Positions 45,248-57,410 of a DNA stretch of 64,000 nucleotides are shown piece by piece. The notes beneath the pieces were generated by a model. The model searched no databases. It worked only from the letters and a program-made list of their open reading frames with translations, and had not been told where the DNA came from. Source of the DNA: Trichodelitschia bisporula. Taxonomy: Eukaryota > Ascomycota > Dothideomycetes > Phaeotrichales > Phaeotrichaceae. The position numbers were made by a program, and so were the translations under genes. The stretch covers positions 198,518-262,517 of the forward strand of contig ML996711.1 in assembly GCA_010356995.1 (NCBI GenBank), written 5' to 3'. Within the stretch, counting starts at the first letter, position 1; the number at the start of each line of letters is the position of its first letter.

Positions 45248-46714
45248 TTAGCAGATGCATATCTCGGGCCGAGTGGGACGTGGAAGTGAGGATACTGAAC
45301 TGTAGCTAGTAGCTCGGCTATAAAATGCACAGGTGATTCCCGACAGTGGCCGAACTATGCGCAGATTCCTCGATGCTGTCGCGGGTGACTTGACTTGAGA
45401 CTTTGGCGAGTCTCTGTGACGTAGCCTGAGGGAGGCGTACTTGTATCTTTGGAGGAGTCATCCTCATTTCAGGAAAGGCACGCATCAGCAATCGGAAGGA
45501 ACATCTTGATGCTTGGAGGAAGGGGCAGAACGACTATGGCAAGCGCGTAGGAGGCCACTTCGTAGGGCCTTGCATGTATCATGGCACAGCTCCGTTGCTC
45601 CCTTTCCCGTCTCTTCTCTTCGTCCTTTACTCGTAATCAACTTTCGTTTTGCACTCGTTGCTCCGTAACCTTACCTGCTTAGGCTATGCTCCAGTACTCT
45701 GGAGAGCTCCAACATCCATGAAGTCCATTATCTATCATCACGGGTGAGTCTGGACCGACCCCGAGCTTATATACACCCTCATCGAGAACTAACTGAGGTC
45801 AAACATCCTCCAATCGCTAACATCACCGAAAACGATCGTCAGCCGATCGGTCGGATCAAGATACACCCGATCGCACCCACATCGAGATGTCTCGGACCTC
45901 CTAAGCGCCACATGAACCTGCATATCTGAGCCAGAGCAAACGAAAAGAGGTCGAAGTGCAGCAGTGAAGCTTTCGGGCCGTGGACGCCGGGTGTGGAAGA
46001 GATATTGCTTCTGGTGTCACCAGCATCTTGGCGATATTTTCCAAGGGCCATCCAAGAAATTCATAGCTGATACCCCGAAAGGTTGTGGCCATCTCGTCAC
46101 GAGATTTTTGCTGGATAATGAGCAGAGAGCATCGGGGAGGGCGCCATGACTTTTTCAGGTGGCCCTTGGTCGTACCCACCATCCACTTGGCTCTGGCCAA
46201 CATCACCGAAACCTCCCCTGACGATCTCTCTGCTGACTGCTCTTCACATCAACCTTCACATCGGATTCGGTGTCTTTGAAATGTGCTTCCTGATGTGTAC
46301 TTCCTGAGGCGGTGATGCCTTCATGCCTCACTATTGCTGAGGAATATTCAGAGGCAGGCCGCATCGCTGCATCGTACTTTAGGTCCCGTATCATTGCGTG
46401 GCCTTCAAGTATCACGAACTCGATCGGCTCGATTTACGGAGTATTCTAAGCAAACTCCCAACTGACAATTCCACTAGAGACATACATGATCGAGCAAGTG
46501 AGACTCCGCCGATCGCAACATCTCCATCTCACAGCCCAGACACACCGCAGATCCCAAAGCACCAGACATAAAGCCGCGTCCCATCTCCCCATTCAGTACC
46601 GCTCAGCAGCAAAAGCCCACCACATTCGTTACCACCGTCCCTCGTTTTCCATCTCACCACAGTCTTTCCTTGCATCTTACCACAGTCACTCTTTAATTCC
46701 TAATCATAATCAAA
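45248..46714. other. intergenic, no supported gene
   Basis: Only short frames with no recognisable product. The last 200 bp, with TCTCACCACAGTC words, should be the promoter and leader of the secreted protein at 46715. Confidence 0.5.
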
Positions 46715-47425
46715 ATGAAGTCCTTCGTCACCCTCTCCCTCCTGGGCCTCGCCTCCGCCCTCCCGCAACTCCTCCCAGGCTACGGCGCCGCTCCCGCCCC
46801 GTCCTCGTCCCCGGCCGGCTACACAGCGGCACCGAGCTCTGCCGCTCCCGTCGGCTACGGCGCCGCTCCGTCGGCTGCGCCCTTTCCCTCGACCAGCCAG
46901 ACCCCAGCGCCCGTATGCGTCCAATCAACCGCCTACGCCGCAAGCACAGCCTGGAGCACCGAGACACGCACGCGGTACGAGACCGAGAACGTTGTCTTGT
47001 CGTCCGCGTACACGACCGTCATCACAACAACCACGTACGTCGAGTCCACCTACACGACGACCACGTACAGCGATGAAGTCGTCAGCGTGCCCGTTGTGTG
47101 GACCGAGAAGGGTCATTATGGGGCCGAGACGGTGGTTACTGAGTGGCAGCCTGTGACGACGAGGGTGGCGTGCCCGGAGACGTGAGCTCTGTTCTACTCT
47201 TGAGAGTGAGGGGATTGTGAAGGCTAATTTTTGGGGGACAGTGTAGTCACTGCGGTGCCGAGCGAGTTGTGCGAGACGGGCGTGGCATACTCGACCAGCA
47301 CGGAGTGCGTGACCCGCACGTATGAGGTCCCCGTCACGCAGGCGTATACCACAATGGTGGCATACGAGACGACGAGCTGTGCGGTGCCGACGGCGGAGGG
47401 CGAGAGCTATGGATTTATCTTTTAG
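46715..47425 (+). CDS. secreted Thr/Tyr-rich cell-surface protein
   Basis: Exons 46715-47181 and 47242-47425, joined in phase 2 by a 60-nt intron, give 216 residues. A signal peptide (MKSFVTLSLLGLASALPQ) precedes a Pro/Ala/Ser region with two GYGAAPS-type repeats. The rest is made of Thr/Tyr/Val-rich beta-like repeats (TTVITTTTYVESTYTTTTY) with four well-spaced cysteines (VCVQST, VACPET, SELCET, TECVT). The composition suggests a heavily O-glycosylated, secreted or wall-bound protein of the kind common in filamentous fungi. No GPI signal is visible. Function unknown. Confidence 0.85.
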
Positions 47426-48226
47426 ATGGTGTTTTGGTGGAGGGGTTGGGTGGTAATTAATGGTAGTTAATTGGTGCAGTTGACAATTCGATGTACATAT
47501 TTGTCAGTCTGTCTTTACAGTGAGATGTTTGTCGTGAGCATCGGCCGGAGATGCAAGCTCGCCGTCCCCACAAGCGGCTCGCGATTCCCGCCAGCACCCG
47601 TCTACGATACCCAAAACGGCAAAGACCAATGCGAACCGGTGCAGGGCAAGGCCTGGTGTAAAGGGCCGAGGAACGGCGCGGAGGCCTTGCCGAGATTGCG
47701 GAGATGCGGGGTGAACCGTGGGGGTGCGCGGGGGGGAGTCTTCATGCCATCACCCCTGGCGTCGTGGGCGTGGGCGGCACCGTCTGCAGGGTAATTGCCG
47801 CAGTCTTCGCGCCCATTTTATCCGCGGGGTTAAGCGGAACAGCGAGGCTGAAGTAATTGAATTCGAGGCTGAAATTGAGGCTACAGGCTTCGAGAAGGAA
47901 TTTCAATCAGATGCTGTGTGACCGATTCGGGCCTCGGCTGCTTCGCGAGGCCGTGCAATGCCGTCGATCATGCCCTGGAATTGGGGCGCGGGATCATATC
48001 TGTCAAAGGAGGAATAAAATGCGCACTCGTCGCACAGCTTTTTCCCTTCCGAGTTGTGCTTTTGCGTGAATTATCGTCGTCTTCCCTTTGCTTCTCTGTA
48101 TCATTAGTTGTACCATTAGTTCCCCCCCCCACACACACCAGTCACTCCACACACCAGTCACTCCACCCACCCCGCACCTTCCCCGCCAAGACTCGGCCCG
48201 ACCACACCGCCTACCATTACGCAGCC
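47426..48226. other. intergenic / AAT promoter
   Basis: No supported gene. 48120-48180 carries CACACACCAGTCACTCC repeated twice close to the aminotransferase start. Confidence 0.5.
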
Positions 48227-49741
48227 ATGCCATCCCCGACCTCACCTCCTCGCACCCGCCTCGCTCAGATCCAACAACACATCTCCCCCTCTACCTCCGG
48301 AACAGCAACCATGGCCACGCCCTTCGTAGCATCCATCGTCCCGCAGGCGCCCGAGGACCCGCTCTTCGGGCTCATGGCGGCGTATAAGGCGGATACGTCA
48401 CCGCAGAAGGTGGATTTGGGGATTGGGGCGTATCGGGGGGATGATGCGAAGCCGTGGGTTTTGCCAGTGGTTAAGAAGGTGAGCTTGCGACGTTCTCGGT
48501 TATATTTGCCTCTGTGCAAGGCTGTGAACTTGTGGACTTGTGGATAGAGGCTGACGTAGTTCGAACAGGCTGACGACCTCATCCGTTCGGACCCCGAGCT
48601 CAACCACGAATACGCACCGATCGCGGGCCTCGCGCCGCTGACTAGCGCGAGCCAGAAGCTGATGCTGGGAGGAGATAGTCCGGCGATCAAAGAGAACCGC
48701 GTACGTCTCCCCATCTCCTCTCATCCCGACCCCCCCCAACCTCCACCATTCATCTCCGTCCCATATCCCACCCACCCCGCCTAACACCCCCAGGTAACCT
48801 CCCTGCAAACCGTCTCCGGCACTGGTGCCGTGCACCTAGGCGCACTCTTCCTCTCCAAATTCTACCGCACCGTCTACCCCTCCACCGCGATCTACGTCAG
48901 CAACCCAACCTGGGCCAACCACGCCCAAATCATCACAAACGTGCACCTCCCCGTCGCCACCTACCCCTACTGGTCGCCCAAGACCCGCGGCCTCGACATC
49001 GACGGCATGCTCTCGGCCCTTGAGTCCGCGCCCGCCCGGTCTGTCATCCTCCTGCACGTCTGCGCGCACAACCCCACAGGCGTGGACCCGACGCAGGAGC
49101 AATGGAAGCAGATCGCGGAGGTGATGAAGAGGAAGGCACATTTCCCGTTCTTCGACTGCGCGTACCAGGGTTTCGCGTCGGGTGATCTGGCGCGCGATGC
49201 CTGGGCCGTGCGGTACTTCGTGGACCTGGGGTTCGAGCTCGTGATTGCGCAGAGCTTCGCTAAGAACTTTGGCTTGTACGGCCAGCGCGCGGGTGCGTTT
49301 CACTACGTTTCTGCGCCGGCGGCTGAGGCGCAGGACACGACGAAGCGCGTGGCGAGTCAGCTGGCTATTTTGCAGCGGAGTGAGATTTCTAACCCGCCTA
49401 TCTATGGCGCGCGGATTGTGGCGAAGGTGTTAAATGATCCGGGGTTGTTTGCGGAGTGGGAGGAGAATTTGCGCGAGATGAGCGGGCGGATTATTAGTAT
49501 GCGGAATGCGTTGCGCGGGAAGCTTGAGGAGCTGGGGACGCCGGGGACGTGGAACCATGTTACGGATCAGATTGGGATGTTCTCGTTCACGGGGCTGAAT
49601 GAGAAGCAAGTGGGCTTGCTGAGGAGTGAGGCCCATATTTACATGACGAAGAATGGGCGGATTAGTATGGCGGGGCTCAACACGAAGAATGTGGAGTATG
49701 TGGCGAGGGCGATTGATAAGGTTGTGAGGGCGACGCAGTAG
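48227..49741 (+). CDS. aspartate aminotransferase
   Basis: Exons 48227-48478, 48569-48700 and 48794-49741 give 443 residues. The PLP-binding lysine is Lys285 in AQSFAKNFGLYGQRAG, and HNPTGVDPT, DCAYQGFASGD and VSNPTWANH are the expected family-I aminotransferase blocks. It interconverts aspartate and 2-oxoglutarate with oxaloacetate and glutamate. Two in-frame ATGs exist: 48227 adds a 28-residue Ser/Thr/Arg-containing extension before MATPFVASIVPQAPEDP at 48311, which is where the cytosolic enzyme usually begins. The longer form could be a weak mitochondrial or peroxisomal variant or simply untranslated leader, so the start is ambiguous. Confidence 0.95.
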
Positions 49742-50062
49742 GGCGGGCGGCTGGTGTGGGCTTGAGTGGCTGGGATCGCAGATATGGCCGGAATGCTGAG
49801 GGCAAAAGTCTGTTGCGTTAGACAAAACTAGACTCTCCAAATGACCGATTCTCACTGACTTTGTGGAGCGCGATCCTTCTCCAATGATGACGAGATCCCA
49901 CATGAGGGCTGTATTCTAAGTCGCCCAAACCACAAGCCCGCAGTCATCACAACACAGAAGAGGTAAAGTCTCCATGATCAAAACTGATACCGCACACAGG
50001 GTATACTACAACGCCAACACCAACGCCTCCTCGCCATACCATGAAAGAGGGTCAAGATCCCA

Positions 50063-50665
50063 TTACAACACCGCCGCCGCCGCACCCAGCACCCCCATAG
50101 CCACCCCCGCCGCCCTCGCCATCCTAGCCCCCTCACCCCCCGCATTCGCCGTCGCCGTAACAAGCGCAACAACCGTACTCGAACCCCCCACCGTCGTGCT
50201 AACCAGCTTCGTCGTCGGTGAAACTGCCCGCGTTAGCTTCGCCCTCAACCTCTCCAGCCAAAACTTACCCTGCGGATTCGGATTCGCGCCCTCATCATTC
50301 AACACCCGACTCGCAATAGCGATATTCTCCCCCAACACGGAGTGCAGGAAACTCGCCGCGGGGCTGGGGAGCATGTCGATTGCGCTGTTGGCGGCGGCGA
50401 TTATGCCGCTCCCCGTCGGGCGCTGGGACTGGAGTTGGTAGGCGACGGAGGTGAAGCGGTTTATGGCGGAGGAGTCGGTGGCGAGGGCGAGGACGAGGCT
50501 GGTGAATGCTGGGTCCTTTGTGAGGGTGGCGACGTAGGAGGCTTCTGCGTTTTGGATGGCGAGGGCTTGTTCCGGGGTTATGCTGGTGACGGTGACGGGG
50601 TTTATGTTCATGGCTGTGATGACGGTTGCTGAGGCCAGGAGGGCGGTGAAAACGTTGAAGCGCAT
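50063..50665 (-). CDS. small secreted, possibly GPI-anchored protein
   Basis: A single-exon frame of 200 residues. It opens with a signal peptide (MRFNVFTALLASATVITA) followed by NINPVTVTSITPEQALAIQ. The body is Ala/Ser/Thr-rich, mostly helical in character, with no cysteines. It ends with a hydrophobic segment (ARAAGVAMGVLGAAAAVL) preceded by small residues, which fits a GPI-attachment signal. No family recognised; likely a cell-surface protein. The promoter region faces the chitin synthase gene in the opposite direction. Confidence 0.78.
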   Translation of the reverse strand: MRFNVFTALLASATVITAMNINPVTVTSITPEQALAIQNAEASYVATLTKDPAFTSLVLALATDSSAINRFTSVAYQLQSQRPTGSGIIAAANSAIDMLPSPAASFLHSVLGENIAIASRVLNDEGANPNPQGKFWLERLRAKLTRAVSPTTKLVSTTVGGSSTVVALVTATANAGGEGARMARAAGVAMGVLGAAAAVL

Positions 50666-52002
50666 TTTTGAAGGCTGGAGGGAAGTAATGAGTGACGGGG
50701 GGGTAAGGGAGTGGGAAATGATATTAAAGGAATATGGGCAAAGTGGGTGAGACGAAGATACTGGAGCTTGGGGTCACGATACGACGGGCCCGCTGTCTCG
50801 CTCTTTATAGCTCGACACTTGAGCCCCCGACCCCGCGGCCGCATCGTTCGGCACGCAAGGCGCGCAAGCAGAGAGAAGGGATTGGCATGGCGAGGCTGAG
50901 GCGTGGTCTGGGAGCCGCGGGGCCGGGGGGGTGGGGCGCCTACAGCAGCTGCTGATTGGGGGCGGGGAACGCGGCTGGTGAACGTTGAGACAGGATCGGC
51001 GGGTGCGGGTTGGGGGAAGGTAAGCGGGGAGTTTTGCTGCTTCTGGACGGAGATAGATGGTATTGCTGGAACGGAAGCGCGAGTCGATGATACTGTACGG
51101 ATAGTCAATGAGAGGAACACTGGACGATGAGGACGTGGAAACGGAGACATATCACAAGTTCCATCCCCAACTGGCCTTCGCGTTCTATGACCAACGTTGT
51201 ACCGCATACAGAGGTACATGCCTACAGTCGCACAGCTTTCTCGCCGACATCTTAATCGCCGGGCCCGCATGCGCTGAGACCGTTTTTCTTTTCGTCCAAT
51301 ATTGCCTGTGAACCCACCGTGCTGGGCTTTGCAGATCGGCTTGGCGGCCCATCTCGGGGACTCGGGATGCGATCCGAGGGCAGGAGGAATATCTGAGAGG
51401 AGCCTGGACTCGCATTGTGACGATGCGTACGGTGGTATGAGTATATGGGCGGATAGCGCGGCTTTGAGATGGGATGTGGGAGATCTACGGCGTGGCGCGG
51501 ATCTGGGAGTGAGGGCGGGCGAGATGGGAAGATACTCGGTTGAGTTTGCCGCGATGGCACCCGATGGAGCTGCAACTCTAACATTCAATTATCCAAACGC
51601 AATAAACGAGAGGAAGATGCATTGCGAGCTATCACGACATGAGATGTGGTGGTTGCGGTCGTCGCACCAGGCTGCAAGGCACCGCGGAGTTTTCGTGCGC
51701 CGCTTTCGTGCGCGCGTCGTTGTCGGGGCAACGCCAGGTTGGCCAACAAACAACGACCACCGCGACTTGACCACCCCCAACCCGTATCCTCATCTTCCGC
51801 TCATCCACATCATCCATACACACTCCAACATTTCCATCCATCTCCCGTTCGTCCATCCTCCTCGATACACCCTCATTGAACCACCATCATTCCAAGCATC
51901 GCATCCAACCAGCCTCACGAACACCCAGTTCTAGGGCGCAGCCCTCAGATCCGCAATCCGCACCCCAACCTCACCTCAATCCTCCCCATTCCTCATTCCA
52001 AA
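50666..52002. promoter_or_regulatory. 1.3-kb divergent intergenic region
   Basis: Lies between the small secreted protein (-) and chitin synthase (+). No gene is supported; the 210-codon frame at 51302 lacks any domain. Near 51900 a CA/TC-rich leader precedes the chitin synthase ATG. Confidence 0.5.
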
Positions 52003-55000
52003 ATGACCCGCCCCCTCTCCCCCTCCTCCCTCCCCTCCCCGCGCTTCTCCGTCCCACCACCCTACTCCGTCGACGACGCCGACGAACAGGATGCCCCCCT
52101 CAGCCCCCCCTCCCACCACGGCAACGGGTCCTCCATGCGCCTCCTCACCGCAGACGAAGACCATTCCTATCGGCACCCCAGCCCCGTCCAGCGCGCATAC
52201 CACCCGAGCTTGTCGCGCGCGCCTTCAAGTATCACCGGTGGGGCGCCCTCGACGTTTCTCCCCTCGAGTGTTGGTACCGGTTTCAACCCGAGTACAGTCT
52301 CAGGCTTCAATCCCAGCACCGTCTCCGCCTTCCCGCCAAGCATAGTCAGCGACTCTCCCTACGCACCCAGCATGGCGCCCTCGTTTCTATCTGAAGCTCC
52401 GGACCTCCCGCCGAGCGAGTACGTCCCGCACTACCGCACCGTGTCGCCGACGCGCGCCTCGCCGACGCGTTCCCCGTCACGTCCGTGGACGCCGGGACAG
52501 AACGATTGGCCCCGTCCACCGGCGAGCACCGTGAGCTACGAGCCCGAGCATATCAACGGGTCTCCGCGCCCGGGCACGCCCTCCTCCGTGCGCTACGGCA
52601 GTCCGAAGCGCCCTCTACCACCGGCGCCGCTGTTCGCGGGGCCGAGGCCGGGGTCGCGGGATAGCAGCCATGTGCCTGCGCCGACTACCATCTCAGTCGA
52701 GGACGAGGATGATGTTTTCGGCCCTGGGGCGGAACTGCGGACGCACCGGAGTTTTGCGAGCCAGAGCACGTTTACTGAGGACTACGACGACAAGGATGAG
52801 AAGGTTGAGCATTATGGGCCTGCGCCGGAGGGGAAGCAAATGCGGCGCGGAGCGCGCCAGGCGCAGAAGACGAAGAAGGAGGTTAAGCTTGTGAATGGGG
52901 AGTTGATCCTCGAGTGCAAGATTCCGACTATCTTGTATAGTTTCCTGCCCCGCCGGGATGATATCGAGTTCACGCACATGCGGTACACGGCGGTCACCTG
53001 CGATCCGGATGATTTTGTCAGCCGTGGCTACAAGCTGCGGCAGAATTATGGGAATACGCTGAGGGAGACGGAGTTGTTCATTTGCATCACGATGTACAAC
53101 GAGAACGAGATCGACTTCACGCGCACCATGCACGGTGTCATGCGCAACATTGCGCATTTCTGCTCCCGTGCGAAGTCCCGCACCTGGGGCAAGGACGGGT
53201 GGCAGAAGATCGTGGTGTGCATTATCAGCGATGGGCGGCAGAAGGTGCATCCCCGGACACTGGATGCGCTGGCCGCGATGGGCGTGTACCAGGACGGGAT
53301 TGCGAAGAATTTGGTTAATCAGAAGGAGGTCACGGCGCATGTGTACGAGTACACGACGCAGGTGTCCTTGGACTCGGATCTCAAGTTCAAGGGCGCGGAG
53401 AAGGGGATTGTACCCTGCCAGCTTATCTTCTGTCTCAAGGAGAAGAACCAGAAGAAGCTGAATTCGCATCGCTGGTTCTTTAATGCGTTTGGCCGCGCGT
53501 TGAATCCGAATATTTGCATTCTTCTGGACGTTGGCACGAAGCCGGGGGGTACGTCGCTGTATCACCTCTGGAAGGCATTCGACAATGATTCGAGCGTCGC
53601 GGGCGCGGCGGGTGAAATCAAAGCCGGCAAGGGGCAGGGGTATCTCGGCCTTCTCAACCCGCTCGTTGCGTCGCAGAACTTCGAGTACAAGATGTCGAAT
53701 ATCCTGGACAAGCCGCTTGAGTCAGTGTTCGGCTACATCACGGTTTTGCCAGGCGCGCTGTCCGCGTACCGGTACCATGCGCTGCAGAACGATTCCACGG
53801 GCCACGGACCGCTGAGCCAGTATTTCAAGGGAGAGACGCTGCATGGGCAGGATGCGGATGTGTTTACGGCCAATATGTACCTGGCTGAGGATCGGATTCT
53901 GTGTTGGGAGCTGGTGGCGAAGAGGAGTGAGCGGTGGGTGTTGAAGTATGTCAAGAGTGCGACGGGCGAGACGGATGTGCCTGGTAAGTTGCTTTCCTCC
54001 TCTTTCTTGATATCGGCTAATGTCCCCAGATGCGGTCCCCGAGTTCATCTCCCAACGCCGCCGCTGGCTCAACGGCGCCTTCTTCGCCGCCGTCTACTCC
54101 CTGCTCCACTTCAAGCAAATCTGGTACACAGACCACACGCTCTGGCGCAAAATCCTCCTGCACATCGAATTCGTGTACCAATTCGTCAACCTCCTCTTCA
54201 CCTTCTTCGCCCTCGCCAACTTCTACCTCACCTTCTACTTCGTCGCCGGCTCCCTCGCGGATCCAAAACTCGACCCCTTCGGCCACGGCATCGGCAACAT
54301 CGTCTTCATAATCCTGCGCTACGCGTGCACGCTGCTCATCGCCGTGCAATTCATCCTGAGCATGGGGAACCGGCCGCAGGGCGCGAAGAAGATGTATTTG
54401 AGCAGCATGGTTGTGTACGGTGTGATCATGGCGTACACCACTTTCGCGGCGCTCTACATCGTGGTCACGCAACTCAAGGACCCGAAGACGGTACTCGAAC
54501 TCGGGAATAACGTGTTCACCAACCTCATCGTGAGCACGTGCTCCACCGTCGGCCTGTACTTCCTCATGTCCTTCCTGTACCTGGATCCATGGCACATGTT
54601 CACCAGTTCCGCGCAGTACTTCGCCCTCCTCCCTAGCTACATCTGCACGCTGCAAGTGTACGCCTTCTGCAACGCACACGACGTCACATGGGGCACCAAG
54701 GGCGACAACGTAGCCAAAACCGATCTCGGGAGCGCAACCGGCAAAGACGGTATCGTGTCCCTCGAAATGCCGAGCGAGCAACTCGACATCGACTCCGGGT
54801 ACGACGAAGCACTCCGCAACCTGCGCGATCGCGTCGAAGTCCCCTCGCCCCCCATCTCCGAGGCCCAAGCACAAGAGGACTACTACCGCGCGGTGCGCAC
54901 GTACATGGTCATCGTGTGGCTCGTCGCGAACGCAGTCCTTGCCATGGCGGTCAGCGAGGCGTATGGCGGAAAGCACATCGCCGACAACTTCTACTTGAAG

Positions 55001-55258
55001 TTTATCCTGTGGGCGGTGGCGGCGGTGGCGCTGTTCCGTGCGCTCGGGAGTAGTGCGTTTGGGGTTATTAATATTGTGCACTCTGTGGCGGAGGGGAAGA
55101 TGAAGTGGTCGAACAGGTGGGAGGGACGTGGGAGTGTGGTTAGTGGGGGGAGTTCGAAGATTAGCACGCCGGGGTGGGTGAGTAATGCGGCGGGCTGGGT
55201 GGGGGATAAGTTCCGGGGATTGAGGAAGCCGAGCTTGCCTGGGGGCCTTGGGAAGTAG
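52003..55258 (+). CDS. chitin synthase (division I, class I-III type)
   Basis: Exons 52003-53983 and 54030-55258, one 46-nt phase-1 intron, give 1069 residues. The first 280 residues are a Pro/Ser-rich disordered head. Then comes the glycosyltransferase-2 domain ([35 protein letters not shown]), the EDR signature near residue 629 and the QRRRW motif at 669-673, which binds the growing chain. Six or seven C-terminal transmembrane helices follow ([20 protein letters not shown] and others). It is a plasma-membrane enzyme polymerising UDP-GlcNAc into chitin for wall and septa. The sequence next to [12 protein letters not shown] resembles class I best, but class assignment needs a tree. No myosin domain. 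Confidence 0.95.
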
Positions 55259-55576
55259 GCTAATGATCGTGGGATGGGCGTTACGGTGGGATGCGTTCTG
55301 TGTATGATTTATGTATGCTAGTCGGTCGGTATGCATGATTATGTTGTCGAGCTGCGCATTGAGTGATAGCTGCTTTTTGCACATGGTGCAGCCTTTGGGG
55401 ATTATACTTCACCGTCAACAGTAGCCACTGAACAGTTGCACCCAGTGATACTTCGATATCATTATCGTCTCGTACTTCACTTCGAGCATCACACGCTCCC
55501 GATGGCAATCCGACACGCACTGCATACCACCACCTCGCAGTCAACGGGATGGACTTTGGACGGAGGGCAAAAAAAG
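55259..55576. other. intergenic
   Basis: 3' flank of chitin synthase and of the tRNA gene. No gene seen. Confidence 0.5.
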
Positions 55577-55647
55577 TGCGCCGGCCGAGAATCGAACTCG
55601 GACCTCAGCCTTGGGAAGGCTAAATTCTACCCTTAAACTACCGGCGC
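55577..55647 (-). tRNA. tRNA-Gly (anticodon CCC)
   Basis: Read on the minus strand, the acceptor arms GCGCCGG and CCGGCGC pair over 7 bp, the anticodon stem TAGCC/GGCTG encloses the loop TTCCCAA (anticodon CCC), and the T arm CCGAG-TTCGATT-CTCGG is perfect. The D arm (GTTTAAGGGTAGAA) is short but normal for Gly tRNA. No intron. About 71 nt including the discriminator A. It decodes GGG. A run of six A residues on + at 55570-55575 (T run on the transcribed strand) follows the 3' end and would serve as the Pol III terminator. Confidence 0.95.
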
Positions 55648-55924
55648 TTTGGATGCTAATTGTGGAAGATGGTTGGAGGTTGGCGGTTGAGATGGGAGAT
55701 GGTGGGGATGGAGAACTCGGAAACGGCAGCCGAGGGCGGACGAAGGGAGGTCGGCTACGGGTAGTGGGCGAGATTGGATGCCGTAAATCTTTGGAGGATA
55801 AGGGATTATTGTGTCGTATAGCTTTCTACCTTGAACCAAGGAGCCCGACAATCTGGAGTGTATTTCGTCACGACAGAGAAGCTTCACAGTTCGGAACTTC
55901 AAAAGCATTTCATTCCTACTCGCT

Positions 55925-57130
55925 CTAATCGAACTTGACCCCGAGCCGGCCCCTTGTCCTGCCCTGGTGCTAGAAAGGTCGTCAGCCTCGCCCTCTCCCC
56001 AAATCACCACACCACTTACCATAATCTCAATCATCTCCGGCAACTTCTCCAACGGATAAAGTGTCAAATGCGCCTTAACCCCATGCTCCGCCGAAAACTC
56101 AATCGCCTCCCTCATATTATAACTCATCCCATTATTGCTCCCCCGGATATCAAACTTCCTCATCGCAATATCCATAGCGCTGAAGCTCAGCTTCGCCTGC
56201 GGAATGCCCACCACCATGAGGATACTCTTCCCCGGCCGCAGGATAGCAGGCGCGTCCTCGTAGCTCCGCGCCGAAGCCGTGAAGTTCACGGCCGCGGCTA
56301 CGCCACCGCCCGTTAGCTTGAGGACCTCGGCTGCGTAGTCCTTGTTCTTCGAAGGATTGAACACATGATCCGCGCCGCACGCCTTCGCTTCCTCGAGCTG
56401 GTCGTCGCTCAGATCAATCCCAATGACTTTCAGGCCGCGCGCCTTGGCGTACTGAATGCCCTGCGCCTTGTTAGCTCATCGTTTTCAGCCTCGTCCCCCC
56501 TCGCGACGTACCAAATGCCCCAACCCCCCGCACCCGATCACAGCCATCCACTGCCCTTCTTTCAACCCACAATCCGTAACACCATGGTAGGCCGTAACAC
56601 CCGCGCAGAAAAGTGGCGCCGCTTCCACGGGGTCCATGCCTTGGGGCAGGACCATCGCGCCGCGCGCCTCGACGATGGCGTACTCGGCGAAATAACCGTC
56701 GGCGCTGAACCCCTGCATCTTGGTGCCCTTTTCGCACCACAGGTTCGTCCTGTCTTCATCAGCTCCACGCCCACCATAACTCAACACCCCGAGGGGCAAC
56801 CTACACCTCACGACACGGCCCACACTCAAAACAGCACTCAAAAGCCGGCAAAAAGCCCACCTTATCCCCGACCTTAAAATCGCTGACCTCGCTCCCCAAC
56901 CCCACAACCGTGCCCGCGGCTTCGTGCCCTATGGTCGTGGGCGTGGCGGACAGGTCCATGCCCACGTCGTTGGGCTCCATGGTCATGAGATCTGAGTGGC
57001 ACAGCGAGGCGCAGGCGATTTTGACGAGGAGGTGCTTGGGTCCCGGGGTGGGGACGGGGATGGAGTTGAGGTGGACTTTTTGGTCGCGCGGGTCCCATTG
57101 CTGGGCGCGCATGGTTGTTGGGAGGGACAT
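55925..57130 (-). CDS. zinc-dependent alcohol dehydrogenase
   Basis: Four exons (57130-56812, 56753-56512, 56460-56020, 55963-55925) give 346 residues, as in yeast-type ADHs. Catalytic zinc ligands are Cys44 (SLCHSDLM) and His69 with Glu70 (TTIGHEAAG). The structural-zinc cysteines follow in CCFECGPC...WC around residues 99-113, the C-terminal part of which is restored by the first splice. The Rossmann motif is VIGCGGLGHLGIQYAKARG, and the last 13-codon exon supplies the usual closing RLGVKFD. The start at 57130 (MSLPTTMRAQQW) is preferred over one 24 codons upstream because the latter would add a low-complexity Pro/His head. It is a cytosolic NAD(P)-linked enzyme; substrate not determined. 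Convergent with the tRNA and chitin synthase side. Confidence 0.9.
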
Positions 57131-57410
57131 TTTTGCGTGGTGGGTGAGGTGGGATGGAATGGGTGGAGGAGGGTGAGTGGTTGAGGATAGGTGGTGATAC
57201 ATCGTTCCTATATCCCCAATGCGGAACTACTTAGCCCCTCCCTCCGCGGAAGAACTCAGCCGCCATTCATCCAGAACCAGCTTATCCGAAAACCGCAACT
57301 CACACAAAAACACCACCCATTGAATTCAAGCCTAGTCCTACAGTACACCCCACAAAAACGCCCCCCACCTACCCCACATAATATCCCCGCACCCCGCATC
57401 CCTTCACCCG
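57131..57410. other. intergenic
   Basis: 5' flank of the alcohol dehydrogenase (-) and 3' flank of the thioredoxin gene (-). No gene seen. Confidence 0.5.

Noticed and set aside
51302-51934. 210-codon open frame on +
   Set aside because: Lies in the divergent promoter region, no recognisable domain, and its composition changes along its length.
52693-53565. 290-codon frame antisense to chitin synthase
   Set aside because: Shadow of the conserved chitin synthase exon; no independent features.
54017-55384. 455-codon frame antisense to chitin synthase exon 2
   Set aside because: Mirrors a strongly biased, GC3-rich coding exon; a known artefact of such genes.
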